From the NCBI RefSeq assembly GCF_000740795.1, contig NZ_JGYG01000007.1:219654-283653 (forward strand): a stretch of 64,000 nt of DNA, written 5' to 3'. This stretch comes from Haematobacter massiliensis. Lineage in GTDB: Bacteria; Pseudomonadota; Alphaproteobacteria; Rhodobacterales; Rhodobacteraceae. Shown here in pieces: positions 62,618 to 64,000 of this stretch; positions within the stretch are counted from its first letter, which is position 1, and every line of letters begins with the position of its first letter. The notes under the pieces were generated by a model. The model searched no databases. It worked only from the letters and a program-made list of their open reading frames with translations, and was not told the origin of the DNA. The position numbers and the translations under genes are program-made.

Positions 62618-63829
62618 ATGAAGGTTCACGGTTATGCGGCTTCCGTTGCCGTTGCAGCATTGCTCGCAGCAGGGCCGCTCGCGGCGCAGGGCATCTCCGA
62701 CGGCAAGGTCAAGATCGGCATCATGAACGATCAGTCGGGCGTTTATGCCGACTCGACGGGGCGCACCTCGGTCGAGGCGGCGCGTCAGGCGGTGGAGGAT
62801 TTCGGTGGCACCGTGCTCGGCGCGCCGATCGAGATCGTCGCTGCCGATCACCAGAACAAGACCGATATCGGCTCCAACATCGCGCGGCAATGGTATGATG
62901 TGGAGCAAGTCGACACGATCATGGATCTGCCCACCTCCTCCGTCGCGCTGGCGGTGCAGGCGCTGAGCCTCGAGCGGGGCAAGGTGACCATCGCGGTCGG
63001 CGGCGGCTCTGCGGTGATAAGCGGGGCGCAATGCACGCCGCTGGCCTTCCAATGGGCCTATGACACGGAAATGCTCTCCCGCGTGGTCGGCGGGGCGCTG
63101 GTCGATCAGGGCGGCGACAGCTGGTATTTCCTGACCGCCGACTATGTGTTCGGCCACAGTCTCGAACAGGCGACGACCAAGATCGTGGAGGCGAAGGGCG
63201 GCAAGGTGCTCGGCTCCGTCCGCCATCCGCTGGCCACGACGGATTATTCCTCCTTCCTGCTCCAGGCGCAGGCTTCGGGCGCCAAGGTTATCGGGCTGGC
63301 CTCCGCCGGGCTGGACACGGCCAATGCCATCAAGCAGGGCCAGGAATTCGGTATCACCGCGGGTGGACAGAAGTTCGCGGCACTGCTGTTCACGCTGACC
63401 GACGTTCGCGGTCTCGGCGCGGAGGCGGCGCAGGGGCTGGTGATGACGGAGGCCTATTACTGGGATCATGATGATGAGTCGCGCGCGCTTGGCGAGAAGA
63501 TCAAGGCCCGCGCCGGCGTCTATCCGAACAGCCTGCACGCGGGCACCTATTCGGCTGTGATGCAATACCTCAAGGCCATCGAGGCTGCGGGCACGGACGA
63601 GGGCAAGGCGGTCGCCGCCAAGCTGCACGAGATGCCGGTCCACGACGCCTTTGCCCGCAACGGCAAGGTGCTGCCGAACGGGCGCATGGTGAGCGACGTG
63701 TTCCTGCTGGAGGTCAAGAAGCCCTCCGACATGACGGGAACCGACGATTTCTTCAATGTTCTCGCCACGGTGCCGGGTGAACAGGCCAATGTGAGCGCCA
63801 AGGACAGTGGTTGCCCGCTGACACAATAA
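62618..63829 (+). CDS. ABC substrate-binding protein, branched-chain-amino-acid type (paralogue 2)
   Basis: 403 aa, full-length paralogue of the gene 95 bp upstream: same KIGIMNDQSGVYADSTGR start, IEIVAADHQNKTDIGSNIAR, DTIMDLPTSSVALAVQALSL, WYFLTADYVFGHSLEQATTK and HPLATTDYSSFLLQAQASGA. Signal peptide residues 1-23. Differences cluster in cleft-lining segments (INTGAATAELTGKQCTPYGF in paralogue 1 versus IAVGGGSAVISGAQCTPLAF here), suggesting different ligands. ATG at 62618 with GGAGGGGTAGG ahead. Confidence 0.9.
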   Translation: MKVHGYAASVAVAALLAAGPLAAQGISDGKVKIGIMNDQSGVYADSTGRTSVEAARQAVEDFGGTVLGAPIEIVAADHQNKTDIGSNIARQWYDVEQVDTIMDLPTSSVALAVQALSLERGKVTIAVGGGSAVISGAQCTPLAFQWAYDTEMLSRVVGGALVDQGGDSWYFLTADYVFGHSLEQATTKIVEAKGGKVLGSVRHPLATTDYSSFLLQAQASGAKVIGLASAGLDTANAIKQGQEFGITAGGQKFAALLFTLTDVRGLGAEAAQGLVMTEAYYWDHDDESRALGEKIKARAGVYPNSLHAGTYSAVMQYLKAIEAAGTDEGKAVAAKLHEMPVHDAFARNGKVLPNGRMVSDVFLLEVKKPSDMTGTDDFFNVLATVPGEQANVSAKDSGCPLTQ

Positions 63830-63854
63830 GACGTTCAACCAAGGGGAGGTTAGA

Positions 63855-64000
63855 ATGAAAAACACACTCATGACCGGCGCTGCGGCGCTTGCGCTGATCG
63901 CCGGTTCCATTGCAGGTCCCGCTGCCGCTCAGGAGGCAAAGATCTCCAACGGCAAGGTGAAGATCGGCGTCCTGAACGACCAGTCGGGCGTCTATGCCGA
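63855..64000 (+). CDS. ABC substrate-binding protein (paralogue 3), 5' part
   Basis: First 48 codons only; cut by the window edge. Signal peptide MKNTLMTGAAALALIAGSIA followed by the same mature start as the two upstream genes (NGKVKIGVLNDQSGVYA). AAGGGGAGG ribosome binding site 7 bp ahead, 25 bp after paralogue 2. At least three tandem copies therefore exist. Confidence 0.88.
   Translation, partial: MKNTLMTGAAALALIAGSIAGPAAAQEAKISNGKVKIGVLNDQSGVYA

Overview
The window is GC-rich, densely packed DNA with short operons and ATGA/TGATG overlaps. Gene families point to an alphaproteobacterium, most likely Rhodobacterales: a PmtA-type phosphatidylethanolamine N-methyltransferase next to psd and pssA, a glcDEF-glcB cluster, a taurine-pyruvate-type aminotransferase and a Rep_3/ParAB replicon module. 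Taxonomy is inferred from protein resemblance only. The repB-parA-parB module with iterons and three identical-pattern parS-like palindromes suggests an extrachromosomal replicon. The same DNA also carries tRNA-Leu(UAA), panBC, psd/pssA/pmtA and a riboflavin synthase, which fits a chromid, or a chromosome that has absorbed a plasmid origin.

Layout. 1-7.4 kb: glycolate/glyoxylate use (glcD, glcE, glcF, malate synthase G) with a 5' fragment of a class III aminotransferase and a divergent IclR regulator that has a palindromic operator. 7.6-17.5 kb: a hexanucleotide tract, a BisC/DorA-like molybdoenzyme, an MDR oxidoreductase, a SsuABC/TauABC-like ABC importer, a short Hsp70 homologue and an AI-2E-type exporter. 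17.5-22.4 kb: arginine/ornithine catabolism (ornithine cyclodeaminase, arginase, divergent Lrp regulator, APC permease, universal stress protein). 22.8-25.4 kb: metNIQ methionine importer. 25.4-26.6 kb: a gene-poor gap with 57 tandem copies of an 8-bp unit. 26.6-33 kb: DUF2218/siderophore-interacting protein, rhodanese plus YeeE/YedE sulfur transporter plus a coupled 54-aa membrane protein, YbaK, panB, panC. 33-34.2 kb: a DUF1269 pseudogene, a truncated ORF remnant and tRNA-Leu. 34.3-39.9 kb: a YqaA/DedA-like protein and an RND efflux pair.

39.9-45 kb: a THUMP methyltransferase and a periplasmic SRPBCC protein, separated by two long non-coding tracts. Each tract has degenerate GC-alternating repeats about every 60 bp, resembling decayed CRISPR arrays; no cas gene is visible. 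45-47 kb: psd-pssA-pmtA, a complete phosphatidylserine to PE to phosphatidylcholine branch. 47.9-50.1 kb: riboflavin synthase, a PfkB sugar kinase and a CAP-domain lipoprotein. 50.2-55.8 kb: replicon module (repB, iterons, parS, parA, parB) and a Phd-type antitoxin / extra ORF / aberrant PIN-toxin cassette. 55.9-59.4 kb: macAB-type exporter. 59.8-64 kb: a quinone-oxidoreductase-like MDR and at least three tandem paralogous branched-chain-amino-acid-type binding proteins, the third cut by the window edge.

The most unusual signals are the ~60-bp-periodic degenerate arrays, the 57-copy octamer block, parS-like palindromes inside parA and parB, the tandem binding-protein paralogues and the three-ORF GTGA-coupled toxin-antitoxin-like cassette.
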